From Salegentibacter maritimus (GTDB lineage Bacteria; Bacteroidota; Bacteroidia; Flavobacteriales; Flavobacteriaceae): 64,000 bases of DNA. The notes below the pieces were generated by a model. The model did not search any database. It saw nothing but the letters and a program-made list of their open reading frames with translations, and was not told the DNA's origin. Below, piece after piece: positions 34,819 to 43,875 of the stretch; positions within the stretch are counted from its first letter, which is position 1; every line of letters starts with the position of its first letter. The stretch is from NCBI RefSeq assembly GCF_016236915.1, contig NZ_JAEHOK010000004.1:62001-126000 (forward strand), given 5' to 3'. The position numbers were made by a program, and so were the translations under genes.

Positions 34819-35235
34819 ATGACCGCCCAGGCAAGAGAGATCATCTATATCAACGGCAATAAAGAACAAATGGCAACTGAACCTCTGAAGCCATTTCTTA
34901 AGAAGCATCCGCACCTCAGATTTGAACCTCCAAATACCGCCTGCTGGCGAGGGTATTTCGGCACCTGGGAATTAGAGAATGATAAGTTATACCTTATTGA
35001 CTTCGAGGGTGACCTGGAAGATTTGGACGGAAACATCGCAACTAGAAATCTAAAGGACCTCTTCCCCGGTCAAAAAAAGGTCTTTGCTGACTGGTTTACC
35101 GGTCTTATCAAAATTGAAATGGGAAAACTGTTGGAATACGTACACATGGGCTATGCCAGTAAATATGAGCAGGACCTCTTTCTCGTATTTGAAGACGGAG
35201 TAAAGGTGGATGAATATTTGATCAACAACAAATGA
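34819..35235 (+). CDS. hypothetical protein, 138 residues, cargo operon
   Basis: I do not recognise this protein by name. It is soluble and beta-rich, with a CWRGYFGTWELENDKLYLIDFEG strand pattern in the middle that looks like a small barrel or repeat fold, and an acidic C-terminus. It begins 15 bases after the glycohydrolase stop and overlaps the next gene by four bases, so it is co-translated. Short beta-rich proteins beside enzymes in such islands are sometimes immunity or accessory proteins; nothing here proves that. Confidence 0.55.
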   Translation: MTAQAREIIYINGNKEQMATEPLKPFLKKHPHLRFEPPNTACWRGYFGTWELENDKLYLIDFEGDLEDLDGNIATRNLKDLFPGQKKVFADWFTGLIKIEMGKLLEYVHMGYASKYEQDLFLVFEDGVKVDEYLINNK

Positions 35236-35795
35236 GCACCTCCAGCATCCACCCTCACCGAAAGCTCTACCTCCGGGAAATCGAAGAAGCTTTTGAGAAT
35301 CTTAAAACTCTGGAAAAGGATGGCTTCTACAATGTCCCTAAGATCACCTGGTGGGTACTAAAGTATGAAGAGCTTTATGAGTATGCCCAGGCCCACCGAC
35401 ATGTAGGCTCCTGTATAGACGGCATGGGCTGTAGTTGTTGTGAAAAGGTGCCTGAAAGCAGATTCAGTGGCCTTTATCCAAAACTCCAGGAAATTACCGA
35501 GCTACATCAACATGAAAAGTATTTCAGGGAAGAACTGGCAGACCTTGAAAATCTTCGCCACGATCATCCGGCCCTCATGCAATGGCTAAAGAAAAATGAA
35601 AAATTAGGCACAGAGGATTTCCTAATGTTCTGGATTGAAGAATGGTATGACGAAGAAAATCAAAGTGTCACCCCCTACCTCTTCCGGCAGGACCAGATTT
35701 TCAAATTCAGAGCTTCAGAATGGCAACATACCATCAGATTTTTAGAAGAATTCAATGAATTGTATTGGACCTCCGATGCCTGTCCAAAATATTAA
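35232..35795 (+). CDS. hypothetical protein with a CSCC cysteine cluster
   Basis: The 187-residue helical protein has an unusual cysteine-rich patch (VGSCIDGMGCSCCEKVP, about residues 59-75) that could bind a metal or form disulfides, followed by charged helices. No signal peptide is present. Its start overlaps the previous stop by four bases. I recognise no family. The genes on each side are also unknown, so its role in the ADP-ribosylglycohydrolase operon cannot be stated. Confidence 0.55.
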   Translation: MSTSSIHPHRKLYLREIEEAFENLKTLEKDGFYNVPKITWWVLKYEELYEYAQAHRHVGSCIDGMGCSCCEKVPESRFSGLYPKLQEITELHQHEKYFREELADLENLRHDHPALMQWLKKNEKLGTEDFLMFWIEEWYDEENQSVTPYLFRQDQIFKFRASEWQHTIRFLEEFNELYWTSDACPKY

Positions 35796-35812
35796 ACCAC
35801 TGCAATTTAAAT

Positions 35813-36076
35813 ATGCCGGATAATCTCCTGAAATCAAGTCCCGAATATCGCTATTTAACCTATAATCCACACTGGCAGGAAGAAGGCTGGAAATTCGATG
35901 AAATCTTACAGGTTAAAACACAATTGGAGGAAGAGGATATTTTTCAAAGCATAGGTACAAGAGACATTCAGGCCGCCATAGGAAAGCAAGACCCCCTGGA
36001 TACCCACAAACCCGATTTTAGTCAGTTAACCTTCCTTTTTGAAATTAAAATCCCTTATAACCTGGTAATTACCTGA
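35813..36076 (+). CDS. hypothetical protein, 87 residues
   Basis: The frame is open from an ATG at 35765, but that start would lie inside the preceding gene; the ATG at 35813 (MPDNLLKSSPEYRYL) is 17 bases past its stop and is chosen. The product is acidic and soluble (WKFDEILQVKTQLEEEDIFQSIG). I do not recognise it. It ends two bases before the stop of the convergent lipoprotein gene that closes the tra operon. Confidence 0.5.
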   Translation: MPDNLLKSSPEYRYLTYNPHWQEEGWKFDEILQVKTQLEEEDIFQSIGTRDIQAAIGKQDPLDTHKPDFSQLTFLFEIKIPYNLVIT

Positions 36077-36078
36077 TT

Positions 36079-36441
36079 CTAAAAAGGCGCCTTCTCCCCC
36101 ATTCCAATTTCTGTTACTTTCCAGCTTCCATTTTCCTTTATCAACTTAAAAGTTTCCGGATTTTCCTCGTAATTTGTCTTGAACTGAACCCAGGCAATGT
36201 CTTCGTTTTCGGTTTCCTGTAGAACATTGAAATTAGAATTTTCATCCTCAGCCGCCGGGAACATGTCCTGGATATTCATAAATGCCTGATAGCTTTCTTC
36301 TGTGGTATATTCTTTCAAGGTAGGAAGATCCTTTTCGTAGAAACTTTCCACCACTATTTTAGCGGTTTCGGTGTGAGATTTTTCTGCTTCGGCACAGGCA
36401 ATAAAGATGACTAAAACTGCCATTAACAAGATTTTTTTCAT
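36079..36441 (-). CDS. small lipoprotein at the end of the tra operon (NTF2/DUF4878-like)
   Basis: The 120-residue protein has a lipoprotein signal peptide with a Cys after FIA (about residue 16), so it is anchored in the membrane. The mature part (AKIVVESFYEKDLPTLKEYTTEESYQAF, then WVQFKTNYEENPETFKLIKENGSWKVTEIG) has the strand pattern of NTF2-like DUF4878 lipoproteins. It lies seven bases after traN and probably shares the transfer transcript. It could be an entry-exclusion or structural accessory protein; the family match is moderate. Confidence 0.65.
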   Translation of the reverse strand: MKKILLMAVLVIFIACAEAEKSHTETAKIVVESFYEKDLPTLKEYTTEESYQAFMNIQDMFPAAEDENSNFNVLQETENEDIAWVQFKTNYEENPETFKLIKENGSWKVTEIGMGEKAPF

Positions 36442-36448
36442 ATTTATA

Positions 36449-37309
36449 TCAATTAGGGTTATTTATAAATCGCTTTTTTATTTTCAGTTTAAAATCGCGT
36501 TCGCCTTGCTGCTCTTTTAGGTCTATTACCACAATCTTATCTTCCGCAATAGAGAATTTGGGCAGTACATATACAAATCGACTGGTTTTTCCCTGCGGAA
36601 TGATTTCCGGTACCAGATGTTTATATACTGGATAAACAGGCAGTTTCTGAATTGATTTCTTCCTTCCCTGTTTCCTTGTTTCCACAGATATATTCAAAAA
36701 GGCCGGTTCGTAATCTATGGGAGAATTATTATTAATTTCCAGCACAAAATATAATTCCGAATTATGGAACACTAAATTTTGAACTTTTAACTCCACTCCA
36801 TCTTTCCGCTTTCTTAGCTTGCCAATTGTTTGTTTGCTTCTTAATAAATGTGAACTAAAATCCTGGTAATAGGTATTTTTATCTGCTAATTCTTTTTCAG
36901 TTTTAGCGTCTGAAAACAATGCCTGATCCTCAATGAGTTTCTCAGAAAGATCTGGAATCTCATTCCCGATTTTACCGGCTTCTGCTATAAAATAATTAAG
37001 CGTTTCCAGCTCTTCGGAGTACTTTACAATATACGAAAAAATTGAACCGTTTGTACTGATAACCAGCAAATTACTTGCTTCTCCCGGAATAGCCTGTAGC
37101 AATCCCAGGTGTTGTTCTTTTTCCCTATTGTAAGTGAATACAAAATCCTCTGAACCTGTGATCCCCTGCCGAATTGGTTCCGGGAAAATCAGGGCTACAT
37201 TCATTCTTTCGTTGGCATAAATGGTATCTAAATCTATGGTGTTTTCCTGAGCCCCTGCCTTTACGAAAGCGGCCATTACGGTTACGAGAATCAAGATCTG
37301 CTTTTTCAT
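36449..37309 (-). CDS. traN: conjugative transposon protein TraN (DUF4138)
   Basis: The 286-residue protein has a signal peptide (ending near VKAGAQ). Its body matches TraN of Bacteroidota conjugative transposons: NVALIFPEPIRQGITGSEDF, a central KRKDGVELKVQNLVFHNSELYFVLEINNNSPIDYEP block and a C-terminal strand-rich part. TraN is thought to form part of the outer-membrane channel, comparable to VirB9. It lies 14 bases after traM in the conserved tra order. Confidence 0.88.
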   Translation of the reverse strand: MKKQILILVTVMAAFVKAGAQENTIDLDTIYANERMNVALIFPEPIRQGITGSEDFVFTYNREKEQHLGLLQAIPGEASNLLVISTNGSIFSYIVKYSEELETLNYFIAEAGKIGNEIPDLSEKLIEDQALFSDAKTEKELADKNTYYQDFSSHLLRSKQTIGKLRKRKDGVELKVQNLVFHNSELYFVLEINNNSPIDYEPAFLNISVETRKQGRKKSIQKLPVYPVYKHLVPEIIPQGKTSRFVYVLPKFSIAEDKIVVIDLKEQQGERDFKLKIKKRFINNPN

Positions 37310-37323
37310 AATTTCTATTGCTT

Positions 37324-38256
37324 TTAGTTTCTTTTTAAAATGAGTTTATAATTATTGGTGACCTGAACCTTAATATTTCTATTGTTTCGCTGAAAAAGTT
37401 GCTTAAGTCCTCCCACCTGTGGTACTCCTGCAACATTTATGTCCTGGATAATATCACCTATCACTTCCTTGCCTGCATCTGCTCGAATATTATTTTCAAC
37501 ATATATTCCTTCACTGCCATCCTGAAAATCATAGGCTTTCAATTTTACGGGATAATGCGCTATGTGTTCAATTTCGATCAAAGCCCTGTTCGGTTGAAAA
37601 CTGATAAATCCATAAACAGGGGTGTTTGGAGGAAACTGGATATTACTGATCATAGCGCTATCTATCAATCTCATCTTTAACCGGAAACCTTCTTGGACAA
37701 CCTGGTCTCCATCTACTTCTACCAAAATATCAGCAGCGGAATTATTTGCAATTGGTTTCGCCATTTCTACATCAGGAGCAGTGGCATAAAACAATTGATG
37801 CGCTAGCCCCATTTCCTGTGGTTTTGGAGAAGTTTGCGACGCATCTGGAACCTCCTGAATATCCGCTTCAAATTGTGGTTCCCATTCTTCTTCATTAAAT
37901 TCATTTTCAAAGCCATAATCTTCATAGTTAATAGGGTTGTGTTCATAAATACTATCCAATATTTCTTCTTTTTCCCGTTGTGGCAAATTGGAATCATAGT
38001 ATCCCATGGAGTCCAAATATCTTTCATCATAGATACTCGGAGTGGTTGTTTCTCTAACCTCTTTTAAAGCATTAACAGCATCTAATTTAGATTTAAAGTC
38101 TTCCTGCTCTTGCTGTAATTCTGGTACCAGGGTATTTTTCAATTTTGAGGACTCTTCAGTATTCTCTCCAAAGATTAGAACACTATAAGCCACTATAAAT
38201 GTTATAATGACGGCCAGGACAGATCCAAATACAATCTTCTTTTTATCAATTTTCAT
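37324..38256 (-). CDS. traM: conjugative transposon protein TraM
   Basis: The 310-residue protein has one N-terminal membrane segment (about 10-30), a proline- and acid-rich linker (about 60-165) and a C-terminal domain (about 175-310; QVVQEGFRLKMRLIDSAMI to VPQVGGLKQLF). This is the VirB10-like TraM layout, which bridges inner and outer membranes in the mating-pair apparatus. Its start overlaps the end of traK by 11 bases, so no separate traL gene fits between them. Confidence 0.88.
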   Translation of the reverse strand: MKIDKKKIVFGSVLAVIITFIVAYSVLIFGENTEESSKLKNTLVPELQQEQEDFKSKLDAVNALKEVRETTTPSIYDERYLDSMGYYDSNLPQREKEEILDSIYEHNPINYEDYGFENEFNEEEWEPQFEADIQEVPDASQTSPKPQEMGLAHQLFYATAPDVEMAKPIANNSAADILVEVDGDQVVQEGFRLKMRLIDSAMISNIQFPPNTPVYGFISFQPNRALIEIEHIAHYPVKLKAYDFQDGSEGIYVENNIRADAGKEVIGDIIQDINVAGVPQVGGLKQLFQRNNRNIKVQVTNNYKLILKRN

Positions 38257-38860
38257 CTTCTAGTTTTTTTAAGGTATTTTCAAAATAATTAGTGATCAAT
38301 AGACCGTGGGTGTTTTTTGGGAAGTTCCTATCTACATTTATTAGATTTCCTGAGGAAACCAACTCATATCGATCTATGGTTTTCCCCCGGTTAATTTCAA
38401 AGACTGTTTTGGTTCTAAAAGCATAGGGTTCTAACTCAATATTCACTTCAGATTCTATATTAATGACCTTTTGTACCAGTGAATATTGTAACAGCCTATT
38501 ATACACTCCGTCGGCTTTTTTTTGCCTATAAACATTATCCACCGAACTGTTACCGAGCCAAAGGGCTTTTTCCAGGTTTCGCTCGTAATTTGTAGCATTA
38601 ATATTGTAGAAGTAGGTATGGAATAATTCTAAATGAGCTTTTGCTTCTATTTCCAAATTTTCTTTTTGGGTAATCCACTTTAAGGGAATAACACTACCAT
38701 CGGTATTAATCGCAAAAGCATTATTCAAAGCATTGCGATGAATATCAAAAACCATCCAACCAAAATAAAGGCTGGTAATTACTGCTCCGCAAACTGCAGT
38801 AAGTACTATAAATCGGTTAATTTTTAAAACCGAATAAATACTCTTATAAGGTGTTTTCAT
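38246..38860 (-). CDS. traK: conjugative transposon protein TraK
   Basis: The 204-residue protein has one N-terminal membrane segment (about 17-36) and a periplasmic domain with a VirB8-like pattern (QKENLEIEAKAHLELFHTYFYNIN, then RYELVSSGNLINVDR). TraK is an assembly factor of the transfer channel. It lies 58 bases downstream of traJ and overlaps traM by 11 bases. Confidence 0.87.
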   Translation of the reverse strand: MKTPYKSIYSVLKINRFIVLTAVCGAVITSLYFGWMVFDIHRNALNNAFAINTDGSVIPLKWITQKENLEIEAKAHLELFHTYFYNINATNYERNLEKALWLGNSSVDNVYRQKKADGVYNRLLQYSLVQKVINIESEVNIELEPYAFRTKTVFEINRGKTIDRYELVSSGNLINVDRNFPKNTHGLLITNYFENTLKKLEDEN

Positions 38861-38918
38861 TTTGAATTTTATTTTTTAAAGTTTTAATAGATTTTTGATT
38901 GTAGGTTTTATATTAATA

Positions 38919-39767
38919 TTACCCCGTAAAAAGTCTTAGGGTAAATGAGGTTGCGCGGGAATAGAGTTTGAATTTGAGAAAAACAATAAAAGCTATAGAA
39001 CCTGCTTCTACGATCATCGCTATAATATTGTTATTCGAAGTAGTACCCAGTAAATTAGACCAGAAGTTCGCATTGATCTCTGCATATAAATTATTTACAA
39101 AAACATTGACCAGGAAAAATGCCGGCACTAACATATATACGGCGGCATACAACCTAAAAAAATTATAGGCCATACCCCTAAATTTTTCAAAAACAGCAAG
39201 ACTAATTACCAAAGGAAAGAACGCCTGCATAATCCCTAATAGAAAAAAACGTTCTGCCAGAAAAAGCGGATATATAAATAAGTCTATTACCCATAAAAAC
39301 AAGCCTACCACAAAGGAGATAACTTTTACAGGATAGAGAGGAGTAACTAAAGCTTCATATAACAAAGCCATTGCTTTTTTGGCTACTTCTAACGCACCTA
39401 CCTCCTGTTCAATCTCAATATCTTGTAATTGAAGTGGAATAAGTGCCGGCGCGGTATCTTTATATTCCGTTTCAATACTTACCAGAATTCCATCGAAAAC
39501 ATTTAAGATTTGGGTGGAGAAAATAACAAGAAGTACAATAGCAAAATTCTTTGCCAGCTCTCCAGGGCTCAAGCCCCAGGTATATCCACCGTTATCCGCA
39601 ATTCCTTCATTGTATTTTTTCAGAATATTTACAAGGAAGAACATCACAGCCAGTGACTTCATTCCCGCGATTGTATATTGGGAAAAGTCACTGCTTTTAA
39701 TTGTTTGGAAAACCGTGTCTATATATTCAAGACCAATTCCTAAAAAGATGCCTGCTTCCATAATCAA
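38919..39767 (-). CDS. traJ: conjugative transposon protein TraJ
   Basis: The 282-residue multi-pass membrane protein has about six hydrophobic segments (for example AGMKSLAVMFFLVNILKKY, FAIVLLVIFSTQIL, VISFVVGLFLWVIDLFIYPLFL and FLLGIMQAFFPLVISLAVF). This fits TraJ, the VirB6-like channel protein of Bacteroidota transposons. Its start overlaps the end of traI by four bases. Confidence 0.86.
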   Translation of the reverse strand: MIMEAGIFLGIGLEYIDTVFQTIKSSDFSQYTIAGMKSLAVMFFLVNILKKYNEGIADNGGYTWGLSPGELAKNFAIVLLVIFSTQILNVFDGILVSIETEYKDTAPALIPLQLQDIEIEQEVGALEVAKKAMALLYEALVTPLYPVKVISFVVGLFLWVIDLFIYPLFLAERFFLLGIMQAFFPLVISLAVFEKFRGMAYNFFRLYAAVYMLVPAFFLVNVFVNNLYAEINANFWSNLLGTTSNNNIIAMIVEAGSIAFIVFLKFKLYSRATSFTLRLFTG

Positions 39768-40345
39768 TATTCTTTAGTCCTATTATTGATTTTATCCTGC
39801 ATTTCCCTGAAGGAAATAATATCTTTATAGCGTCTGGTCTTTAAAGTAATTTCTGCAAGCATTTCTTTAGACCTCAATTCACTTTCTCTGAGCATTTGGG
39901 TTCTTTCAGCATCACTCATTTTAAAATAATCGCTGGTCAAAACCTTATCGATAAAATCTAAATCATCTAAGGAGTTTTCGAGAATTGCATTAAATGAATC
40001 GGAGATACGGGTTATTTCTTCTTGTTTAATATAGGGTGAGTGTAGAATTTGCTTTACATCGCTCTTTACAGTCTTAAGTAAAATTTGGTAATTTTTGGAA
40101 AGTTCTTTTACTGCTTTAATTTGCTTTAAAACATTATTCACTTTCTCAATATTCTCTTTTTGTGTTTTGAGAAATTCTACTGTTTTAAGTAGTTGCGTGG
40201 TCTGCTTTGCCGATTCAATCAAAGATTTAGCGAGGCTAATAAAATTAGTGTTGTCGTACACCGGCATCCCCTGGCTCATAGCTGGAGTGTGCACAGTTAA
40301 AACTAAAAAGCCCATCAACATTAGTGTTGTAATCTGCTTTTTCAT
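39764..40345 (-). CDS. traI: conjugative transfer protein TraI-like (VirB5-type)
   Basis: The frame stays open upstream to 40489, inside traG, but a signal peptide begins only at the Met at 40345 (MKKQITTLMLMGFLVLTVH), five bases after the traG stop, so this start is chosen. The 193-residue mature protein is helical (IESAKQTTQLLKTVEFLKTQKENIEKVNNVLK) and fits the TraI position and pattern of these transposons. It would be a periplasmic component of the transfer apparatus. It overlaps traJ by four bases. Confidence 0.75.
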   Translation of the reverse strand: MKKQITTLMLMGFLVLTVHTPAMSQGMPVYDNTNFISLAKSLIESAKQTTQLLKTVEFLKTQKENIEKVNNVLKQIKAVKELSKNYQILLKTVKSDVKQILHSPYIKQEEITRISDSFNAILENSLDDLDFIDKVLTSDYFKMSDAERTQMLRESELRSKEMLAEITLKTRRYKDIISFREMQDKINNRTKEY

Positions 40346-40349
40346 GATT

Positions 40350-42752
40350 TTATATTTTAGAGGTGAATTCCTGAATTGCTTTTTCCATATTTCCATGCTT
40401 TTCATAGAGCTGCATAATAAGATCGTTCTCTGCACCGTCAGTGAGATATGCCGCGTAAACTTCTTTGGGGACTTCCAGCCGAAAGACATTGCTCTCTTTC
40501 CCGATCTTGATAAAAATCTCGGTGTACTTTCTTTCCCCTATAAAGTTGTTTTTAATTGATTTTAGCTGATTTAAATCGTGACTGGAGAGGTTTAATCTCT
40601 TTTGAAGCTCCTCGTATCCTTTTTCATTGCGAAGGCTGTAGATTACCTGTGTGTTCTCCAAAATGCTTGAAGAAGTCGAGTTGTTGGGAAGCTGATTTAT
40701 AGATTGAAGAATTATCCCGATCGCACCATTCTGTTTTCTAATGGCCTGGTAATAAAACTCTACACTCTCCAATACGTTTTCAAACTTTAGCTGTTTGGCA
40801 AATTCATCGAAAAGAATAATTCCCTTTTCTGCCCGGTTTCTCCAAATGGTTCTTTGTATGGCAGATTTGATCAATTTCAGCATTACCGAAAGGATTTCTT
40901 TGTTATCCTTTACTTCATCCAGCTCAAAAACAATTAGTCTTTTATCCTCTATTTTATAAGTCTGGTCCTGCCCTATTTCGAATAAAAAACTATAGATCCC
41001 GTCCTCCACATATTCCGACATTATGTGTAGAAAATTATTAATGTTGAAATAGTCTGGATGGATCTTAAGGTCTTCTAATAGATCTGTTTTATGTCTTTCG
41101 ATATACTGGTAAAAACTTTGAAGGGAATAATTACCACTAAAATTGGTATAATAATCCAGTAAAATCTTTTTTATAGAAACCGATTGAGCTTTTGTAACCT
41201 TAAAATCTGAAGCAAATAGTTCAAATATAAACTCAGACAAATCCTCTAACCTATCAGCCGTAAGATCATCGGGGCTGCTTATGTAGAAAGGATTAATACC
41301 TAAGCTTTTTCCGTTTTCATAGCGCAAAATGGTATAATCAATAGGATAAAGCTTTGCAAATTTGGTATAGGATCCGCCCAGATCAATGATTACCAGGCGA
41401 ACCCCACTTTCAAAATACTGGCGAAGTATATTGTTGGCCAGAAAAGATTTACCCTCTCCTGTAGGGGCGAAAATGGCAAAATTTCTGGCCTTGATTCTTA
41501 ACTTTCTTTCATCCCAAACATCCTTTAACACAGGGATATTATACTCCCTGTCATTAAAAATAATTCCTTTGGAATCTGATTTATAATTGGTGTTATTGAT
41601 AAAAAGACATAGCGCATGTTTTAGATCTGTGACATAGAGGTCTTCATTGGAGAAATTGGAAGAAAAACAGAAGTAGCTATTCAGAAAATAATTCTTGCGC
41701 TCCTCCCCTTTTGGGTAATATGGAACTATGTCAATAAGTTTAAATTCTGTTTTTATCCTGCCATTTATAGAAGATAAATGTATCCGGTCTTTATGCCAGT
41801 AAATAACATTTAAGTGGCCCCGAATTATCCTGGAAGTATCATCGTTATTGATCTGTTCCAGAATATTTTGAATTTTATTGAGTACCACCTTATTCTGAGA
41901 ACCAAAATTGGAGCTCTTGTTCAGCTCTTCCACCCTGGCATCGAGTAGTTTTCTCCATTTCTGCCGATCGTCCAGGTAGATGACCTGATTTACAATATGG
42001 TTTTCCTTTAAATTGAGTCCGAGACCGTCTATAAAACCCTGGTGAAATATAAAATCGTCTGAGGTAAACCTATCGTTGGTTTTACTACTCTGAACACTTT
42101 CCCCGAAACACAATTCACTGTTTACCGCCAGTACGTCAAAATTGTTATCTCCAACTCTAATACTATTCTTATCCAGTAGAATATTGGTATCGAAGCCTTC
42201 CTGAAAACCGTTAAAAAATTCCGTTGAAAAACTTTTAATTTTAGTTTCTGTTAGTGGAATGAATTCCAACTTCCTACTGTTGTTTAAATAGGAGACAGCA
42301 TCATTTACTGAATTTTGGAACTTCTTTAAATTATCATCAAGTTCCGTGGTAACATTTCGGTTTACTTTTTTAAAAGGATTTACATATTTGGCCCGATTAA
42401 AGGCTTTGTTTCCTGTATGGATAAAAAAGAAATAACTCCGGTGCTCTAAATATTCCCTGCCTTTGAAATAAGAATGAGTAGCCTTTCCCAAATATGTGTT
42501 CTTAGGTAATTGCTCTGCAGCATAATTTCTTTTTAAATAAATATCCTGCTTATGAATCACGATTCCGGTAGGTAACGACTTGAGAGCCTGGAACCAGGCA
42601 CTATGAATTTCTTCAAAATCATTTTCAGATAAACTGTAGATCTCAGGAAGAATAACCTGAAAGGCCATAATAACATTCCCGTTGGCTGCAAAAACCATAT
42701 TTTCACGTACTGCGGCAATGGGTGGTGATATAGATAAATTAATCTTGTTCAT
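40350..42752 (-). CDS. traG: conjugation ATPase TraG (VirB4-type)
   Basis: The 800-residue protein is the VirB4-like transfer ATPase of Bacteroidota transposons. It has the N-terminal domain (about 1-350), then Walker A APTGEGKS (in FAIFAPTGEGKSFLANNIL), a GGSYTKFAKLYPID stretch, Walker B KGIILFDEFAK, and a C-terminal RKQNGAIGIILQSINQL motif. The frame opens at 42764, but the Met at 42752 (MNKINLSISPP) reduces overlap with traF to 14 bases and is preferred. It powers assembly of, and transfer through, the channel. Confidence 0.93.
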   Translation of the reverse strand: MNKINLSISPPIAAVRENMVFAANGNVIMAFQVILPEIYSLSENDFEEIHSAWFQALKSLPTGIVIHKQDIYLKRNYAAEQLPKNTYLGKATHSYFKGREYLEHRSYFFFIHTGNKAFNRAKYVNPFKKVNRNVTTELDDNLKKFQNSVNDAVSYLNNSRKLEFIPLTETKIKSFSTEFFNGFQEGFDTNILLDKNSIRVGDNNFDVLAVNSELCFGESVQSSKTNDRFTSDDFIFHQGFIDGLGLNLKENHIVNQVIYLDDRQKWRKLLDARVEELNKSSNFGSQNKVVLNKIQNILEQINNDDTSRIIRGHLNVIYWHKDRIHLSSINGRIKTEFKLIDIVPYYPKGEERKNYFLNSYFCFSSNFSNEDLYVTDLKHALCLFINNTNYKSDSKGIIFNDREYNIPVLKDVWDERKLRIKARNFAIFAPTGEGKSFLANNILRQYFESGVRLVIIDLGGSYTKFAKLYPIDYTILRYENGKSLGINPFYISSPDDLTADRLEDLSEFIFELFASDFKVTKAQSVSIKKILLDYYTNFSGNYSLQSFYQYIERHKTDLLEDLKIHPDYFNINNFLHIMSEYVEDGIYSFLFEIGQDQTYKIEDKRLIVFELDEVKDNKEILSVMLKLIKSAIQRTIWRNRAEKGIILFDEFAKQLKFENVLESVEFYYQAIRKQNGAIGIILQSINQLPNNSTSSSILENTQVIYSLRNEKGYEELQKRLNLSSHDLNQLKSIKNNFIGERKYTEIFIKIGKESNVFRLEVPKEVYAAYLTDGAENDLIMQLYEKHGNMEKAIQEFTSKI

Positions 42753-43023
42753 AATTAATATCACTTAAGCGTTTTGAAGAAATAGTTCGAGGAAAGACTT
42801 TTAAAACCTGAAATAAATAGGGATTACGGCTTAGCTTGGTGAGAAGTATATACAGGAGAATGTTAGAAATAAAAGCAAGAATTATCATCCCAAGGTTAAA
42901 CGAAAAGATAATTACCAATAGCGACCCTATTATCGATAGCATCATTAGAGCAAAAAGCGAAACCGGCAATCCCCAGATCATCGCTCTTTTTCTAATATTA
43001 CGGTATACTTCGAAATTTTTCAT
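42739..43023 (-). CDS. traF: conjugative transposon protein TraF (DUF4133)
   Basis: The 94-residue protein has two hydrophobic segments (about 15-38 and 42-62) and the layout of TraF (DUF4133) of these transposons. The start (MKNFEVYRNIRKRAMIWGLP) shares one base with the traE stop. It is a small inner-membrane component, comparable to VirB3. Confidence 0.85.
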   Translation of the reverse strand: MKNFEVYRNIRKRAMIWGLPVSLFALMMLSIIGSLLVIIFSFNLGMIILAFISNILLYILLTKLSRNPYLFQVLKVFPRTISSKRLSDINYEQD

Positions 43024-43310
43024 TACACGACAATTCCAATTAGGTAAGTAAAAATTCCTACAACAGCGCCGGCAATAAGTGTAAAGACCAAAACCCGGGT
43101 AATTCCTTTTTTTAAATCGGCATTCTCGCCAAAAAAGTGACCGGCGTTAAAAAGAAATCCGACTAGAAAAATAACCCCGAGAATAATGGGAAAGATAGCC
43201 CGCACCGTGTCGGCTATATCATTTACCGAATTTTCAATTCCTCCTATTTGGGCAAATAGAGGATAGGAAACCAGTGTTAAAAGGACTGATGAGTAAATTG
43301 TTTTCTTCAT
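43023..43310 (-). CDS. traE: conjugative transposon protein TraE (DUF4134)
   Basis: The 95-residue protein has a signal-type N-terminus (MKKTIYSSVLLTLVSYPLFAQ) followed by two membrane helices (about 38-58 and 72-94), the DUF4134 pattern of TraE. It is the first gene of the visible tra operon, and its promoter should lie in the 565-base gap to the right. It is VirB2-like by position and size. Confidence 0.85.
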   Translation of the reverse strand: MKKTIYSSVLLTLVSYPLFAQIGGIENSVNDIADTVRAIFPIILGVIFLVGFLFNAGHFFGENADLKKGITRVLVFTLIAGAVVGIFTYLIGIVV

Positions 43311-43875
43311 AATGTTCGTTTGTTAATCTGCTTAAACAGAATTGATTGATTAAGTGTTTTTGATGATTAATTTGAAATTATTATGAAAAGGAAAGCCCGA
43401 AACAGATGCCTTAAACTTTAACATAAGTTGAGACAGAATGCGGTAAGATTCGCATAAAAAAGAATGCTTTATTGAATTCTATTTAAACTACGAAGATTTT
43501 TCAAAGCCGATAACTCGGTTGAGTTTACAATTAGGAATTTAGGTACAATAGATACTTTTCTCTCTGTTATTTAATATTGGCTCGGTAGGACTAAAACAGG
43601 CCATTAATCCTCTGCAAGGGTGATTCCATTAAAATTTCTTGGAATTACGGTTTTCCGTAATCCTATGTTGCTCGAATAATATATATTTAGCAAAAAGTGC
43701 GTTTATCCCCCTAAATTTCTACTATAGTTATATTTTGCGGGAAATAACGAGTTGTGCAAACATTTTATGAGATATGGCAAATTCAAAACTTATTAAATGG
43801 CTTTATTTCTTTATCAAAAACAATATTTCTAACAATTTAACCAAGTAGTCCCAATCAATTAAAACAAACCTAAAA
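43311..43875. other. 565-base regulatory gap upstream of traE
   Basis: This divergent-type gap lies before the tra operon and contains no convincing coding frame. The clearest structure is a hairpin at 43641-43663, with TTACGG and CCGTAA arms around a TTTT loop. There is no T-run after it, so it is more likely a protein-binding or RNA structure than a terminator. A start region for traE transcription must be here. I see no oriT motif I can name. Confidence 0.45.
43641..43663. repeat. inverted repeat (hairpin) upstream of traE
   Basis: GGAATTACGG and CCGTAATCC form a nine-pair stem with one bulged A and a TTTT loop. It is the strongest symmetric structure in the gap before the transfer genes and could be an operator or a nick-region hairpin. 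Confidence 0.5.

Noticed and set aside
40346-40489. Long N-terminal extension of traI
   Set aside because: It lies inside traG and precedes an intact signal peptide; the downstream Met at 40345 is preferred.
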